A stretch of DNA of 64,000 bases from Chrysomallon squamiferum (GCA_012295275.1 CM022671.1:34220183-34284182); one strand, 5' to 3'. Shown: positions 16,871 through 30,830, counted from the first letter of the stretch. The notes: generated by a model from the letters alone, not told the origin. A program made the numbers and translations.

Positions 16871-16959
16871 TTACCTGTTGCTTTTAATCTCCATTTATGT
16901 GTTCTTGTTATCTCCCATTTAACTGTCGTCCACAGTTTGTTTTAATTAGTGATCGGGTG

Positions 16960-17088
<129 letters not shown>

Positions 17089-17292
17089 TTCACTCTCTCT
17101 GTCAGACTAATTAAATCATTCTCGATTTTCTCTCTCTCTGATTCAGCTTTTTTTTTGGTGTGTGGACAGACACACACATATATAAAGAGCCAGATAGATA
17201 CTCACACACACACACACATAAGTAAGATATACATTCTTACACAGACAGTGAAAGAGAGAACGAGAGCAAACATGACAGAGAGAGAAAAAAAG

Positions 17293-17294
<2 letters not shown>

Positions 17295-17355
<61 letters not shown>
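17295..17355. repeat. (AG)n microsatellite
   Basis: About 30 AG units, complementary to the CT array 240 bp upstream. Confidence 0.97.
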
Positions 17356-17359
<4 letters not shown>

Positions 17360-17514
17360 ACAGAATTAATAGGAATATTCTCCGTAGTTATTTCCAAAAC
17401 GGCGTATTAACTAGACGACTGAAATGTCTCAAACAATTTATCGGTAGACGTAAATCGTTATTACACAAAGTATTATGCTCGTAATTGTCAATACAGTTTT
17501 GTTATCGCAACAAC

Positions 17515-17569
17515 TGACGTCAACATGGATCCATTTGTCGAAGATAAGACGCTGAATTTAATACTGGTA
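17515..17569 (+). other. CRE palindrome next to a short ATG frame
   Basis: TGACGTCA (17515-17522) lies 2 nt before an ATG at 17525 that opens MDPFVEDKTLNLIL, followed by a possible donor GTAATG at 17567. It could be a tiny first exon, but nothing further supports it. One full CRE is expected by chance in a window this long. Confidence 0.12.
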
Positions 17570-17768
17570 ATGTTGTTCTCAAATTCCTTTAATTTTTTAA
17601 AATTTGTATTCTTCTGAAAATACTACATCACATAATTGCATTCTTAACTTTGATGTTGCTGTCAGACGACAATATCTGAAAGGGACAGAAAAATATTATT
17701 TTTTACTTTCTTTTTTTTTTTGAGTCTGTCTGTCTCTTTTTTGTGTGTGCCTCTCTGTTTCTCCCCTT

Positions 17769-18149
<381 letters not shown>

Positions 18150-18188
18150 CTGTGCCTGTGTGTGTGTATGTGTATGTGTGTGTGTGTG

Positions 18189-20198
18189 GCTATTGATTTG
18201 CTTAGAGTTAATAATTACAATTTACGGAAGCAAAGATAATATTTTTTATTTGGTAGAACACCGACAGGACTAGCTAAATAAAAAAAGAATTAAAAAAAAT
18301 ATTAAAGTATTCTCACGGCACGATTTAAATTCTTTAGGCATACTGATACAAATTTTCACATTCCCCCGCTGTATCTACGTATGTGAGTATGTGTTTGTGT
18401 GTCCATGTCTACGTGAACTGTCGGTATGACAGTTAACATGCACTGCTTTTTATACAGCCACATGATGTATTAAGTATTTTCCAAATCTTTGATTTTGGTA
18501 TAATGTGCAAATCTGTTTGTGTGCCCACGTTCAGATTAACGCCTGAAGTTCAAACCAGTATGTAAATATCGAGTTACACAACGTTTATTGGTTTTGTGTT
18601 GTTAATACAGCTTCTATCATACATAACATGTCAAAACTTATAACTTAAATTGAGCACTGTTTAGCAATCGATCGACTGGGCACACGAACACACAAATGCT
18701 CATGCATGCATACACATATATACACATTTATACATACATACATATACACACACATACACATATATACACACACACACACACACACATACATACGTGCACA
18801 CACACACATACATACGTGCACACACACACGTATATATACATACAGATACATACAGACACATACATACATACATATATACATATATTCTGGCTACAATCCT
18901 TAAAAACATCGTTGTCATCATCATTATTATCATTATTACATAATTATAGCAACGTAGTTGTTATTAAAATAAAACGTTTCGCGGTAATTAAAAGAATTAC
19001 GGCAATGTTCTTGATGATTACTGATAACACATGCAAACTTTATTAGTAGTAAACCTTAGGTACCTATCAAAAGGAAATACTAGTAGTTGATCTGCATGCT
19101 TTGAATGACGTAACAATGACGGTATAAGTGTGTCAGACATCGGATGTAGTATTTTACATAGTACATTCCTCTTAAGTCAACTATCCGTTAAGATTGTCCA
19201 ATTAACCCACAAGCACAGCGCACAATAAAAATGTCACTTCTTGTGTAGAAAGCCGGCAAGACTGAATTTAATAATTATTATTCCGCTCAACGCATTCAGT
19301 AATTTTATTTTTAAATCAGTAAAAGTCCTAGAGGAATAATTATGCGTCTCTGTCTGGCTTCCTGTCTCTCTGTCTGTCTGTCTCTGTCTGTCTGTCTCTC
19401 TCGCTCTCTTTCTGTCTGTATGTCTGTCTTTCTCCCACTCGCTGCCTAGCTGTCACTGACACTCTCTCTCTTTCTGTCTGTCTATCTGTCTGTCTGTCTT
19501 TCTCCCTTTTTCCCTCCATCTGACTATCTGTCAGCCTGTCCACTCCCTCCTTTCCTTCGTGTTCCCTCTCTTTTTATATTTTATCCCGCTTTCCCATTCA
19601 CTCCCTCCGCCTCTCTCTGTCACTAACCTTCTGTCTTTCCTTCACTGACTCATCCTCACCCCGCCTCTCTCTCTCACTTTCCCTCCCTACCTCACTGCCT
19701 CCCTCATTCTATCTCTCTCTCTCTCTCTCAGCTATAAAAGTAACTTTACATAATATCCTCGAGCTAATCCGATGAACTGCAGGTGACTGCACTAGCAGTG
19801 TCACTGACCTAATCACACTGCCAGCAGCCATGTTTCAAAAATAAAATTATATTAAAATAATAATGGATGATAATCTAAGACAGTCGCTGCATTTATTGGC
19901 ATCGGTCATGCACTTCGTTTGATGTCAGGAGCCCGACTGTCGGCACAATAGCCACGAACTAAAAATAACAACAACAACAACAACAACAACAACAAAAAAA
20001 AAAAAAAAATAAAATAAAATAAAAAAAAAGAAAGAAGAAGAAGATAATAATAATAATACTAAAATTCAATTATAACGGCGAACTGCAATAATATCCTTTA
20101 GGAAGCCATAATTATTAGTATTTTTTTTTTTTTTTAATTCCAATTTATTGATTATATTTTAAATTTTGGTTCATTTATTTATTATTATTATTTTGTTA

Positions 20199-20199
<1 letters not shown>
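18189..20199. other. Non-coding interval with CA/TA and CTGT repeats
   Basis: It holds mixed CA/TACA repeats (18705-18880), a pyrimidine-rich CTGT/CTCT block (19345-19735), and CAA and A-rich runs (19970-20040). No gene recognised. Confidence 0.55.

Positions 20200-20295
<96 letters not shown>
20200..20295. repeat. (ATT)n joined to (GTT)n
   Basis: About 17 ATT units (20200-20250) change at one point into 15 GTT units (20251-20295). Confidence 0.95.
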
Positions 20296-20668
20296 ATTAT
20301 TCTTATTATTATCATTTAAGACATCGCCTATTTCTAATTTTTTTGTCTACAGAAATACCACAGTCGAACGTACATAATTTCACATATTAATAAAAAAAAA
20401 AATAATAATAAAATAAAAAAATAAATTATTATTTTCTTAACATATGACTATAACAATACATTTAGCTGAGCTGGCTTTCAATAAAAAAGGTCATTTGTGT
20501 TTTTGTTTTTTTTACATTCTGGACTTATAAGTAATTAGCTAGCTCCAGACTGTGAAGAGTTTGTGACAGCTTCAGTTTGTGAAGACTTAGCGACAGATAC
20601 AGTTTCTTGTGAAAGTCGTTTTCCATTAAATTTTTCATTTCGTTATTGCTTTTCACAGTTTGGTGTCG

Positions 20669-20775
20669 CGTCACATCTTCGTTATTTTCATCACCGTCCT
20701 ACGTCATCTGTTTATTGACGTCACATCTTTATAATTTTTTATCACCGTCCTACGTCATCTGTTTAATTACGTCAC
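20669..20775. repeat. 50-bp tandem repeat, two copies plus a part
   Basis: CGTCAC starts recur at 20669, 20719 and 20770. Each unit carries ATCACCGTCCTACGTCATCTG. The second unit start completes a palindromic CRE, TGACGTCA (20716-20723). Confidence 0.85.
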
Positions 20776-20961
20776 TGAAGATATAGCTCGTAAGTAACGA
20801 TGGTGATCGTATTATGTTGCATTTACTCCTATCCATGTACGTACATGCATACTTACATATGCATACATACAAGCATACCATATATATATATATATATGCA
20901 TGCATAGATATAAATACACATATATACATATGCATACACAGATACATACATACATACATAT

Positions 20962-21021
<60 letters not shown>

Positions 21022-21046
21022 GTATGACTGTCTACCTGTCTATTTA

Positions 21047-21087
<41 letters not shown>

Positions 21088-21096
21088 GTCTGTCTC

Positions 21097-21129
<33 letters not shown>

Positions 21130-22436
21130 ATATATATTTATTTGTCTGTCTGTCTATATATCAGTCTGTTTATCTATCTAATCTGTCTATCTGTTTAGGC
21201 GTCCAGCTATCCGTCCATCCATCTATTAGTCTATCTGGCTATATTATGGGTACGTGTGTGGCTTTTTATTTTATATACTTTTGTGTGTTTTGTGTGTATG
21301 TGTGTGTGTGTATGCATTTATATATTCATGTATGTACATAACAAAAGATGTACGTAACAAAGAACAGGTTATTGACCATTTGACCCATCTTTAGCAAGAT
21401 TGAAGTGGGTTTTAACAAATCTCTTCAGTGGACATATATTAATTAAATTCATCGACAGCCGTTCGAAGAGTACATCAGTCTGAGACATGTTTGCAAATGA
21501 ATACAGTCTCACCTGTTTTGTTCATTACATTACATTATCGCCTCCTGGTCTCCATGCAATTAGCTGTCCAGTTCGTTAGTTTTCGTAACCTAACGATTTT
21601 CAAAATCTCGTCAGCCAGCTGAAACAGAAATTAATTGTACATAGGAGCAGACAGGTTCATTTGAAGAAGAAAAAAACACACTTTCTAACGTGTTTGGTTT
21701 GTTTAATACTTACACGCAAAATCTATTCCGTTCTCACGTAATAAAACAGAGAAAAAAACGCGTAGAGTTCTTGGAGAAGAATATCGCTGCTATGCTACGA
21801 TAGACTGGTAGACTCTGATAGTTTCTAAAGAAACAGGCCCTCCGCGATTACTGAAATTTTCTGTTTTATCTTCTTTTGTTTTCTCTCTCTCTTTTTCTTT
21901 ATTATTATTTTGAAATGTTTTGTTGTTGAATTATTAAAATAAAAAGTTGTATTATTGATAGTTACATCAGCTTTTTGCTGATGAACAAGCAAGTAAAAAG
22001 TATATACAAAAAAAAAAAAAATCCCCGAATCTCCCCCAAAAAGCCATACACAAACCGCTCAAAAAAAAAAAAAAATAACCCACAAAACAAAACAAGAGAA
22101 ACAAAATTTTAAGAAGAAAAAAAAAAAAAGAAAGATGCATAATGGAAATTATTTTTAAAGATATATATTATCTCGGTAAAGAAATCATACATACCAACAC
22201 AGACACAGACACACACACGCAGATACAATCACACATATAAACACATATTTAGACACATATAGACACAGATTATAAGTCAAATAAATTATAAAAAAAAAAA
22301 TGAAAAAGATAATTTCCTTTATTATTATTATTTTTATTTTTATTTTTTGTTTTTGTTTTTGATGACGGAATGGTCATCACTAGGCATCACTAATTAAGCT
22401 AAATCAGCTTCTTCAGAAATCTACCAAGATCATTAA
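20776..22436. other. Non-coding interval
   Basis: It contains TACA/TA repeats (20830-21020), a TCTA/TCTG tetranucleotide block (21031-21240), a TG patch (21280-21312), A-rich runs (22009-22135) and short CA patches (22195-22265). No gene recognised. Confidence 0.55.
20970..21240. repeat. (TA)n followed by (TCTA)/(TCTG)n
   Basis: A TA array to 21019 leads into interrupted four-base TCTA and TCTG repeats. Confidence 0.9.
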
Positions 22437-22683
22437 CATATCATCTCATTTACATATCATCTCATTAACATATCATCTCATTAACATATCATCTCATTTA
22501 CATATCATCTCATTAACGTATCATCTCATTAACATATCACCTCATTTACATTTCATCTCATTAACATATCATCTCATTTACATATCATCTCATTTTACAT
22601 ATCATCTCATTAACCTATAATCTCATTTACTTATCATCTCATTTACATATCATCTCATTTACATACCATTCCATTAACATAAC
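22437..22683. repeat. 16-bp tandem repeat, about 15 copies
   Basis: The unit is ACATATCATCTCATTA with A/T variation at the last base. One unit has an inserted T, and the copies decay towards 22683. Confidence 0.93.
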
Positions 22684-22843
22684 ATAACTGCAAACGGGAA
22701 GTGCAGTCCATGAAATGACGTAATTTAATATTTTTTCCATATTTTATTATTACGCAATCAAACACAGGATATTTGTACAACATTTCGTAATTGTCATCAG
22801 GTAGATGTCGTCTATAATATCCGATAATATCCTTCGTTGTCAT
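22655..22843 (-). other. Short open frame of 62 codons, unidentified
   Basis: The minus-strand frame from an ATG at 22843 gives a 62-residue product of mixed, non-repetitive composition (starts MTTKDIIGYYRRHLPDDNY, later DCTSRLQLC). That is unusual in this window, where most frames are low complexity. It ends inside the 16-bp repeat. No family is recognised. It could be an exon, a transposon fragment or chance. Confidence 0.2.
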
Positions 22844-22994
22844 TTCTTGTAAGCATGAACAATGCTGAGATCACGGCGATGAATAGTCTCAGTTTGTGTT
22901 GTTGATGAGTACGCGTAAAAAACGTAGGTCTTGTAAACACAATTTAATTATCTGCTAATCAGGTATGTTTATATTGCAAAACATTGTTAATTGG

Positions 22995-23062
22995 CAGCAC
23001 GGTGTTGGTGTTCTGGTCAAAACAAGGATCGGAGGTTTCACGGTTCAATCCTCTTTGGGTAT
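22995..23062 (+). repeat. tRNA-derived SINE head (decayed)
   Basis: It contains GGTGTTGGTGTTCTGGTC, resembling an A-box region, and ACGGTTCAATCC, resembling a Pol III B box, about 40 bp apart. It is followed by unrelated sequence and a CT array. It is likely the 5' end of a tRNA-related SINE. Confidence 0.4.
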
Positions 23063-23093
23063 TTCGCCTACTGTGCAGCTTTGACACTTAAAT

Positions 23094-23257
<164 letters not shown>

Positions 23258-23412
23258 GAAATGAAACTGTTCAATATTTGGTTGAAAAAAAAAAAAAAAA
23301 AATTAATAAATTCTAAAGATATTGACGAAATTCTTAAATTACAATAATTGGATTTTGAGATTCTTTCTTTTCTTCTTTTCCTTTGTTTTTATAAAACATT
23401 GACATATACTTG

Positions 23413-23575
23413 ACAACTAACTAGTTCTCTAAGACTTTAACAAGTTCTCGACAACTAACTAGTTCTCTAACACTTTAACAAGTTCTCGACAACTAACTAG
23501 TTCTCTAACACTTTAACAAGTTCTCGACAATTAACTAGTTCTCTAACACTTTAACAAGTTCTCGACAATTAACCC
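23413..23575. repeat. 38-bp tandem repeat, four copies plus a part
   Basis: Unit starts fall at 23413, 23451, 23489, 23527 and 23565. Each unit contains ACTAGTTCTCTAA (first two and later copies nearly identical) and TTTAACAAGTTCTCG. Confidence 0.93.
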
Positions 23576-24071
23576 GCACAGGTCTACACTAAGATGTTAA
23601 CTAAAATTAGCCACTTACATGATAGTGAAATGGAAACAATGCTTCCTTTGCGTGAATAGAAGACACATTTTAATTGTACGCTGGAGACTGAAAAGGATGA
23701 TTCGTCGAGAAAAATCTTTGTTTTTCTTTGTGATGAATTATTTATTTTTAAAGTCTATTTGTAGATAACATGATTAACTAATGGATTTCCTTTTATATCT
23801 CTCGTGTGAAAGAAAAGAAACAGACACGAAATCACAAAGCCTGAGCAAAAACTACCTTCACGACTGAGATTCTGTATGGATTATATTTTGTTGTCAACGA
23901 AGTTTTATTAATAATGGACATAAGACAAAGTAATTATGTTATCGCATCTTTTCTAGCCTGGAATACGAGTTTAGTTTATGATATTTCCTTTTAAAAGATT
24001 TTATTTTGTGAATGGAAAATTTCTGAACAGATTTCATTGGCTACCTGATCAAGAATTACTGAAAGAGAGCG

Positions 24072-24103
<32 letters not shown>

Positions 24104-25388
24104 AAAAAGAACAACAATCATTCTAGAAACCCCCCCCCAAAAAACAAACAACCAACAAACATATACCGTGACCTTTATTTATCAACCCTTAAGCTTCATA
24201 ATTAGAATCTTTATTATATATGATATTATTGTAAAAGCTAAATTAATTTACTAAAGAAATCTTTCCTTACATAACCACCTTTCATCTTAAGTATGTAATA
24301 CCAGCCTGATATACAATATACATATATTCATATGGAAAGCTTATTTATAAAAAATACTCTTTATTCAGTTTTAAGGAAAACTCAACAGTTAAAAACTAAA
24401 CAACCTAAAATGGATGAAACCCTTTTTTTTAACTATCGATAACAATTCAGTGGTCTTTTATCGTCAGATGTTAGCGACTTTGTAATTAAATAGGTTTGTC
24501 GTTCTGAAGTAACGGTTAATCATTACCTGCCAGTCACAACATTAAGTTTAACTATGGCAAAAATGGATCTTGGGACTCAGGCAAATGAGCTTCTCACATA
24601 TTTGTATATATTTGTCTGTGTGTTTGTCTGTGTTTGTATTTGATACGTATATATATATATATATATACTAATGTGTCTATTCAGGACACCAGATTCATTA
24701 CTTACAACAATATATATATATATATCTTAAATAAAAGTCACAGACGTCAGATTTGTCTAGTATTACACATATCACATAACTGCTTACTTCTCAGAAATGT
24801 AGAACATCTAATTATTTTCTTACCGCAGTTTATACAGACAAAAAAAAAAAAATTCTTGATTTCTTTACATTACCAGTCGGCTTCACCTTGAACTGATTGT
24901 AGGAAATCAAATTATCCGACTGAAACCCAGACATAATAAACACACTAAACGATTCTTCGTTCACCTATACTGATGGAACAAAGTGACAAGCATGCATTTA
25001 CACTTGGAAAAAAACAGCGAATTAAACGCACATTAAAAATAAATGAGAGGCCAAGATGGAGTCGCTTTTGCACACGTACATTCGATGATAAGAAAATAAC
25101 ATTCTGTATCAGACGTAGGCATCCTTTTTTTTTTTTTTTTTAGAGATGAGGACCGCAGTACAAATGAAACTTTATTTTCATTGCGAAATTACGCGAAACA
25201 TTCACAAAGCATGACTAACCTAAATCTAATCTGTGTACTTTTGAATTATTTATTTATTTACTTGCTTATTTATTATAATAATTATTATTGTTGTTATTGC
25301 TATTATCTATTTATTTATTTATTTTAATTTTATTTTTTCATTTATTATTATTTTTATTTTATTTTTTTATTTTATTTATTTTTTTTAT

Positions 25389-25454
<66 letters not shown>

Positions 25455-25628
25455 TTTATTTTGAAGTCCAGACGTAGTTAATGACAAAGTGTAACAAACA
25501 TAAGAACAAAATTTAAAAATATCTCGGTTTCGACATATTTTTCCGATCTTGATCAGGGCAGGACGATTTGCTTTACAGTTGTTTTTTTTTCTAGTGTTGT
25601 CAGAAAAACGTAACTAACAGAATCAGAT
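23576..25628. other. Non-coding interval
   Basis: AT-rich DNA with a poly(A) run (24073-24101), short TA runs (24647-24667 and 24713-24724), T-rich patches and a TTTA/ATT block (25240-25460). No coding exon recognised. Confidence 0.55.
25240..25460. repeat. TTTA/ATT-rich microsatellite block
   Basis: Interrupted TTTA units, then about 15 ATT units (25396-25440), then TTTA again. Confidence 0.9.
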
Positions 25629-25690
25629 ACTTCCGCATAAGTGTCATACCGCCATTTACTGTAGCGAGTCAAAATGGCGGCGTTGAAATG
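25629..25690 (+). promoter_or_regulatory. ETS plus paired YY1 motifs around a possible start codon
   Basis: ACTTCCGC (25629-25636) matches an ETS/GABP site. CCGCCATTT (25649-25657) and AAATGGCGG (25672-25680) are perfect inverted copies of the YY1 core. The second copy reads CAAAATGGCGGC, close to the TISU element (SAASATGGCGGC), which combines a YY1 site with the translation start of short-leader housekeeping genes. From that ATG (25674) the frame reads Met-Ala-Ala-Leu-Lys and meets a GTAAGA donor at 25690. This looks like a small housekeeping-type promoter with a 16-nt first coding exon. I could not find the following exon. Confidence 0.35.
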
Positions 25691-26074
25691 TAAGATTATT
25701 TTATTTTAGCTATTAAAAGTATGCTCGTAAATACACTTTACTGAGATGAAAAAGAAAAAAAAAAAAAAAAGATATCAATTTAATAGTACGACGGTTGCCA
25801 AGGAACAACACGTCATGGAATCAATCTTTAAACGGTTTATTTTGCTTTTGATCACGCAGTTTGCCTTCCCAGCGATGCATCGTAGTCTGTTGAATAATTT
25901 TCCTGACTGTTATTGTCATTATCGTCATCATCATAATCATTATCGTTATGAAATTTATCATTTTTGTTATTACTATAACCATCATCATCACTTTAATAAT
26001 ATTATTATTATTATTATTATCATTATTAAGATTATTATTAGCAATAGTAGTAGTAGTATCATCATAATTATCAC

Positions 26075-26117
<43 letters not shown>

Positions 26118-26534
26118 ACAACTCTTACAATATAAAAATGGGATTAAATATTCAGACGCGTTATTACGTTTTCAGGAAATAAATGATCTGAATAGGGTTA
26201 TTACGAAATCGTAGTAGTATAAAAATGTCCCCACAAATCCCGCAGGAAAGTGAAACCAGTGAAATACGTTTGTCTGAAGAGTTTAAGAGTTAATTAAAAT
26301 GTGTGAAACATCAAACACGCAGGTCAGACTGATTTGCTGTGTAACTCTGTCTTTAGTTCTTGTGTGATACAGAGAAAGATCACTCAGATCAGTCATATCA
26401 AAGAGGCACTGGCATCGCGAAGAGTCTACTCAGAGTCCAAGAGTATGTGTGTCTGGGCGTCAATATAAACTGACATTCCGATATCTAGCACACTAATGAA
26501 AGGACTGTATATAATGATCTATTATTTGTCAAAA

Positions 26535-26575
<41 letters not shown>

Positions 26576-27104
26576 AGAAAAAGAAAAAAAAATGATATAA
26601 TAAAAACCACTAATAAATAAATATATTAAAAAAATAATAATAAATAAATAAATAAATTAATACATATATTTAAATGGAAATAAAGAAAAATCAATGAACA
26701 AATAACAATGATATAATAACTCTCATACGATTTACATCCTAATTTCTCAACAGCAGCAGAGGAAAACGTAGGCTCATTCCCGTCCTGTCTGTGCTTTGTA
26801 GTTTGTGATCCTCAGAATGTGTTATTAATTATTATTATTATTTTTTAAGTCTTCATGGAGTGTCAACATGTAGGCGGCACATCCTGTTTATCTTGTCTTA
26901 GCACTGAAATACTGAAAGGCAAGAACCAGTCTGTAGCAGTAGATTCCACGGAGGATCTGTGACGTAAAGGATCTGTGACTGATATCGTCAATATTTAAAA
27001 ATCCACCACAGTTTGTTGGTATATATAAATAGGGGTTTTAGAATGCCTTTGTTTGTATATCGTGGTTATTAATAGGGGAAGGAGGTTGAAAATTATAATA
27101 ACAG

Positions 27105-27160
<56 letters not shown>

Positions 27161-27223
27161 ACAAATAGTTTTTAAATATTATAAATAGAATAATAATAAT
27201 AATAAAAAAAACCCTCATCAAAA

Positions 27224-27259
<36 letters not shown>

Positions 27260-28036
27260 AAACAAAAAAACCGCACAGAAACAACAACAAAAATCTTGAT
27301 TGACAAAAATATTAAGAAGTATTGTGTTGATTTATATGTGTATAAAATTACATGGAAGATTATTTCTTGTGTAAATTATTTTAAAGTGAGGTAAAAAAAA
27401 AAGAAAGAAAAGGAGTCAGAAAAAAGGAAACATAAATCAACGTAGAGTCGCGCCTAAACTTGAGTGACAAACACATATTTAATAAAACTTATTATAAATT
27501 ATAACCGTTATATTTTTTAACATTTTTTCAGCATATTTAACATTTTTTTATTTAATACATACATATTGCTTAAGACAAAATATATTTAAGACAAACCCCC
27601 TTTTATAATATTATTTTTATACAGAGTTAACAAAGGTTGTTAATATATTCTGCCAAATTAATAAATTGCTTCGCTCCAATTTCATTTAAAATTCAATTCT
27701 AAATTTTCAAAATTCATTTATTATTATTATTATTATTCATCTTTAGTTTTCTATAAATCTAATCTGTCGTTTAAGTAATTAACTATGTTTATCAGTTAGA
27801 CGTGAATGTCCTAAATTCGCTGTGTAAATTTTATGAGTCTGCAACATATTTACAGTTTAGGACGTTATTTTCGTGGTAGATTTTATATGTAGCTATTTTC
27901 TTCTGTTTAACAGTTACGTAAGAAGTATTGATTATAAATATCCATGTATATAATTTATTTTAATGATGCATATAAATAATAATGGACTTTTTTTTAACAT
28001 ATAAAATGAACAATAAATAAGTAAAGTATATTTTAA

Positions 28037-28068
<32 letters not shown>

Positions 28069-29285
28069 TAGTAATAACAACAACAACATCAACAATAAAA
28101 ACAATGCATTAGATATAAAATATAAATATTAAAGTAGACAAATAATATAATATATTATATATAATTTTTAGACCATAAATGTTTTATATGCTATAATGAA
28201 AGATGGTTAATTTGAGTTATGTCCCTTTTGTTATAGTACAAAAAATTCGTCTGAGTGTAAATACAACTGTCGTAAATTATTTTATTTTTTTTCTATGGTT
28301 TTGGAGAATGTTTACAATAAAATAATAACACCGAATATTTAATGAAAATAGTAATAAAAAAATAACCCGAAATAATAATTATATTTATAAACTGGTGACG
28401 TTCGTTATTTTTCGGGTCACCTCGCTATAATCGGAATATCTCGTAATTTTTCATTTGTAATTATAGCTATTCCACATATAATAATAAATAAATAAATAAA
28501 TACTGGTTATCACTGGCTATTAGACAGGTTATGACGTCATCATCAATGGACACTAGTTTTGACCGGCGACGGGTATTTGATGAAATATAATAAACATAAA
28601 TTGAAATATTAGTTCACCGAATTATTCCTGGGACGGCAACAGTAAGTTTATTTATGGTAAGTATTTTTTATTAAAATAGCAAATAATATAGACACTAATA
28701 CTTATGGAGGTTGTTCGATACAATTTTATCTCTGAACTGATGGTTACCAAGAGGTAAGTTTCTGTGCGTCGTTATATCTGGAATGAAATGAGAGAAATAT
28801 TGTTTTGACGCACATTTTAATATTATAATAGTACAAATATAATATTCTCACCCAAAATACAACCAACATGAAAATAGACAGGTAAATATAAACATATTGA
28901 TAGTTGTGTAAATCGTAAGTGAACAAAAAAGAACGAGCAATGCCAAACAGTATCTATAAAAAACTAAATAAATAAATAAATAAATAATAATAATAGAAAA
29001 ATAATAATAAAAATACATAAAAATGAAGAGAAAAAAGAGGGAGAAACATTTATATAACAGAAACAAAAAACACAAAAAAATCAAGAAAATCAAACAATAA
29101 AAATATAAGTCACTTAACAAATTAAATTAAAAAAAAAAAAAAAAAAAAAAAACCAACAAAAAATTGAATATGCCAAAACTAATAGAATATACAAAATAAA
29201 ATACAAATATGAAAAAAAAGAAGAATCGATAAACATTAAGAATAACAATAAGGACAGAAGATAGAAGAAAAAGAAGAAACAAAAT

Positions 29286-29334
<49 letters not shown>

Positions 29335-29510
29335 GATACTAGAAATAATATATATATAAATAATAAAAAAATAAAATAAAATGGAGAAGATAAAAGAAAA
29401 ACAACACTGGACTTGTAAGTAGATTCAAATAACAACAACAACAAATATAATAAAATAATAATAAAAAAAAAATATTAATAACACTATAAATAAAATTTAT
29501 GATAAAATAC
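25691..29510. other. AT-rich non-coding DNA
   Basis: It holds an ATT/ATC block (25910-26116), poly(A) and TA runs (26530-26572), a TA array (27108-27153), poly(A) (27225-27257), AAT arrays (28040-28069 and 29286-29331) and poly(A) at 29129-29151. The stretch 26130-26520 is repeat-poor but shows no recognisable exon. Confidence 0.5.
27108..27153. repeat. (TA)n microsatellite
   Basis: About 23 TA units. Confidence 0.95.
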
Positions 29511-30830
29511 AGATGTAAAAAAAAAAACAAGAAGACAAAATAAAAAGAATCACGGAATAAGAAAGTAAACGGAAGAATAAAAAAGATAAAGGTTAGAAGA
29601 AATAGAAGAAACAAAAAGAAAGAAGAAAAAGATGATAAAAGAAAATAGAAAAATATGAAGAAAATTAGCAAGAAAATAGAAAATAAGAAGAAACAAGAAT
29701 AAAAAGGAAAATAGAAGAAGAAAAAAATTAAAGAGAAGAAAAAAAAAGAAACAAGAAGAAAGAAGAAAAGAAGAAACAAGAAAGGAGAAGAAAAATTTAG
29801 AAAAATATGAAAAAATAAGAAAATAAAAACCAAGAATCAAGAATATGAAAGAAAATAGAAGAATAAAACAAGATAAGATAGAAGAATTAGAAAAAAACAA
29901 GAAGAAAAAGAAGATAAAAGACAGAAGAATTAGAAGAAACAAGAAGAAAGAAGATAAAGAAGATAAAAGATAGAAGAAAAATAAGAAAAAATAAAGAAGA
30001 ACGAAGATAGAAAAAAAAGAAAAAGAAGATAAAAGATAGAAGGATGAGAAGAAACAAGATGAAAAGAAGATAAAAGATAAAAGATAGATGAAAAAGAAAA
30101 GAAGACAAAAGAAGAAAAGAAATAAAAGAAGAACAAGAAAAAGAAGATAAAAGATAGAAAAACAAGAAACAAGGATAAAGAAGAAAAAGATGAAAGAAGA
30201 TTGAAAAATATGAAAAAACACAATAAGAAAACAAATGATAATAGAAATAAAACAAATATATAAAAAGTAATAAATAAATGTAAAAGAGAAATGAAGATAA
30301 AGAAGACAGAAGAATAAAAGAAAACAAGAAATAAGAATAAGAAAACAGTAGAAGAAAAAGAAGACACAAAAAAGAATATAATAATAATAATAATAATATA
30401 GATGTGTAGAAGTAATAATAAATGATAATAGAAATAAAGCAAATATATAACAATAATAAATAAATGTATGTAAAAAGAAAAATGAAGATAGAAAAAGCAG
30501 ATGAATAAGTAGAAAGAAAGAAGAAACGCACACACACACACACACAAAAAAAAAAAACCCAGGGCATTCAAATAATAATAAAAAAGAAATAATAATAATA
30601 AAAAGTAAACAAATAAGTAGAATCAAGAACAAAAAAAAAAGGATAGACAATAATAAAGATGAATAAAAACAAGAAGATAGAATAAGAAGAAATGAGGAAA
30701 GAAAAATAAGTAGAAATGCAAAGAAAAAAGAAAAAGAAGCAAGAAAAAAAAAAGAAACTAAATGAAAATAAGAAACAAAAAGGAATAATCTTAACAAAAT
30801 CAGTAACAAATGATATTAATTAAAACAAAT
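29511..30830. repeat. 1.3-kb polypurine (A/G) stretch
   Basis: The plus strand is almost entirely A and G, with scattered T and C. It is built of degenerate AGAAGA, AAAGAT and AAGATAAAAG units and a short AC patch (30529-30545). Such sequence lacks the triplets that give minus-strand stop codons, which explains a 419-codon Phe/Leu/Ser frame across it. That frame is not a gene. Confidence 0.85.

Noticed and set aside
29550-30809. 419-codon minus-strand open frame
   Set aside because: Pure Phe/Leu/Ser/Ile/Tyr composition forced by a polypurine tract that cannot give minus-strand stops. No domain, no start context.
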